A DNA stretch of 64,000 nucleotides from Coleophoma eucalyptorum (Eukaryota; Ascomycota; Leotiomycetes; Helotiales; Dermateaceae), in the NCBI GenBank assembly GCA_026120035.1, contig JALRME010000018.1:682001-746000 (forward strand), given 5' to 3'. The first letter of the stretch is position 1. Each line of letters starts with the position of its first letter. The translations under genes were made by a program, and so were the position numbers. Shown here piece by piece: positions 61,675 through 64,000 of the stretch. The notes under the pieces were generated by a model, which searched no databases, was not told where the DNA came from, and saw only the letters and a program-made list of their open reading frames with translations.

Positions 61675-64000
61675 AAAGACAGTATAAAAGATTGGATAGG
61701 AGGAAATCTATTGCACATTGTCTGCTGACAAATCATTTTTGGCGCTTTGGTATGGGGATAATAATTAGACGGTTCTTTTTTCTTACAATAATCTTCCAAC
61801 GTTCTCTCTCGTCGCTTTCTGTCTTGGTCGGATGCATGGATGATGGATATTTGGGGAGAGTACATAGGGTATTTGATGATCGGAAAGGTCGGCTACTTGA
61901 AATGACACGAGGCAGGGCACATTGGAATGGACTGAACACAAAGTTATTTATTAAAATTTATACAACACAAAAAGCTTTCCATTAATAGAACACTTCTGAT
62001 GTCCATTTTTAATTCCAGTGTTCGCGACAATGGCTACAATATCCTCGCTCCTGTCGTTTGCCAGCACCTGATCTTTACCTTGTCGAGACAATACAAGGCG
62101 TCCACAACAACTATAGTCATGCAGTATCTACATATAACAGATATCCTCTCATTACTAATCATATAATAATTAACACTCTGCCGACCACTCCAACCTCCAC
62201 TCTTTGAAACATGTCTTTTCTTACTCGTGTCTGTATCATCCCAATACCTTGTTCCTGGGAGCGGGAACCGACTTGCGACCTTGGAGCCGGGAAACTTCCT
62301 CCAGCTGGCTATTCAGCATGGCCATGTTTCTCACACTATTATCCCGAGAGTTGCGGGACAGTGACCGTGGCAGCTTTGGGGAAGAGGGTTACGAGACAAA
62401 AGCGCCATCCAGCTGAAGCAAGGGGCGAACACGCGTGATATGGGTGGGGAGAGAAGAGGGTGAAGAGGGGAGATCATTTATTGTCTCGCACTTTTGGTTC
62501 TTCTGAAAATAAAGATTTGGCTTTTTATTTTCCTTCTGAGCTCCGGGCGTATCTTTTGTGAGACTTGGAGAGAAGTGGCCGGCTGAACCAAACCTCTAAA
62601 CCTGACGGATTTTTTTCATCTGCTGTGTCTTGACATATTGCGCTGAAGCGAGCCGCCCGTCCCCCGCGCGCGCGGGGCGCGGGCATGCACATGGGCGTGA
62701 TATGGGATCTATTCTTATATCTTCCTGTTTTTTTTCTTCATTAATCTTTGATCCTCTGAACACTCCGGGGGTGGTTTGTGAGACCTGGGACTGGGGATGG
62801 GTGTGGGCTGGGACTCGATCCACCTGACCCTCTCCCCCGTGTCTGGTATATTGGGCTGAAGTGGGCCGTGCCGTTTTCGTCTCTTAACTTATTAGAGTTT
62901 TTGAGATTGACATTTCTTATATGTGTTTTTTTTGGGGGGGGGGGTGTTATCGTCATGCCGTGCTTCAAAGTGCTCAACTTTCGCATCGGTATTGATCTGC
63001 CAAGGGTACTGGTTGCTTATCTTTGAATATGTGTGTGTATGTGTTTCTTTTTCTCTCGGAACTTTCCTTCGATAAGGCTGACCTTGGGATCCTTGACTTG
63101 GAATCCAATTCACTGGAAACGAAGGGGGGGGGGGTTGTATATTATTGTGTATCTATGTCTTGCATTTTTCTTTATCTCTGTATATCCCGGCGAGGTTGTT
63201 GCTGCTGCTGTGTATGTATGTATGTATTACTTGCAGCATATTCTTTATGTTTGCAAGATCCCAGTGAAGGTGAAAGGGTGTAAGTGTGTTGTATGCGGGT
63301 TGCACGGCATGCTGCAAGCAGGTCTTGGAAGATAGGTAATGCACTGTCCCGTGGCTTGCAATATATTTCGGTGAATGTTGCCCGAGATCATATAGCTTAC
63401 CCCAATAGTAATTGAAATTGTTATTTTATATGCCTCTACTGTGTTCTTAAATTGTGCTTGTGGCTGTGACGTATATTTTTTGTTTTGTTTGTGGGAGTTT
63501 TGCCCCGGGGGGGAGGGGAGGTGTACCGGTGCTTGGTAAGGCCCAATTCAATGACAGAAGAGGCATGTTTATGAAGTGTGCCATGTTCGATATGATCAGC
63601 CTGTCAATTTCTGGAATGATGTGCGCTCTTTACGGGACGGTCACTGAAACGAGGGTACGTATGTATGTGCACAAATAAATGGGTTATAAATAAATATAGG
63701 CAGATGTTTTCATCAGTGCGGTAAGAATCACATCAGCCGTTGCCGCGGTTGATCGCTCACACGACAGCATTGGCATTGACCTTGACACTGACTGGTGATA
63801 TAGCTAAGGTAAAGAATCAACTTGTCAAATACGAGGGCAAATCAACAGTGCACACGAAGACCTTGTTCTGCTACCTATATTTGCCCATCACCGCGTAGCT
63901 TGCACACGACAGGTTGGACGACCAGTGGCAAATACTTCCTCGTATATACTTCTTGGAGATCAAAGCGACGGCAGAGAGCACGCGAGAGGAAGGGAACAAA
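61675..64000. other. Intergenic, no gene seen to window end
   Basis: Starts with the 3' UTR of the GH16 gene. Beyond that there are only short frames, an 11-nt G run at 62934-62944, a GC-alternating patch near 62665-62685 and GT-rich stretches. A gene starting beyond the window edge could have its promoter here. Confidence 0.5.

Overview
The window is nuclear DNA of a filamentous ascomycete (Pezizomycotina). Its genes are broken by short GT-AG introns, mostly 45-80 nt. It carries a stand-alone Rps30, an Rpr2-type RNase P subunit, a DUF262 protein, a Mug72-like ketopantoate reductase homologue and fungal cell-wall enzymes. A Leotiomycete is plausible from general sequence character, but that is an inference. 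I see no transposase, reverse transcriptase, CRISPR array, viral gene or secondary-metabolite core enzyme.

Layout. 1.0-3.5 kb: Mug72/ketopantoate-reductase-like gene (minus). 3.5-11.0 kb: a long stretch with no convincing gene. 11.0-15.2 kb: RNA-metabolism block with sub2 (minus), head to head with an RNase P/MRP Rpr2 subunit (plus), then a WBP11-like splicing factor (minus). 17.7-19.6 kb: DUF262/GmrSD-like gene (plus). 20.0-24.7 kb: secreted CREG-like protein (minus), Rps30 (plus), Ipi1 (minus) and a Roadblock/LC7 protein (plus). 25.6-28.7 kb: 955-residue protein of unknown function (minus). 30.4-32.9 kb: amino-acid permease in 13 exons with three micro-exons (minus). 34.1-37.6 kb: unknown 1095-residue protein with a possible C-terminal beta-propeller (plus). 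38.2-43.5 kb: small unknown protein, type II membrane SGNH-hydrolase-like protein and an MFS transporter (all plus). 44.0 kb: tRNA-Trp(CCA) with an intron (minus). 44.8-50.6 kb: short hypothetical gene, secreted ferritin-like/Rds1-type protein (minus) and a small Ser/His-rich protein (plus), with possible gene relics nearby. 52.9-61.7 kb: two membrane-anchored glycoside hydrolases (GH3 and GH16, plus) separated by 4.3 kb without genes.

How the genes relate. There are no operons. Three neighbouring themes can be seen: RNA export, processing and splicing (sub2, rpr2, WBP11); ribosome production (rps30, ipi1); and surface carbohydrate-active proteins with an N-terminal membrane anchor (SGNH, GH3, GH16). 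Several genes form divergent pairs with 0.3-0.75 kb between start codons. All exon models below were built by hand from splice signals and reading-frame phase, and each full model closes in frame.

The most notable observations are the eukaryotic DUF262 protein, the run of 28-, 17- and 14-nt exons in the permease, the 487-nt intron in sub2, an in-frame 54-nt intron in the WBP11 gene, and two genes whose C-terminal coding signal continues in another frame. I did not find a clear new biological system.
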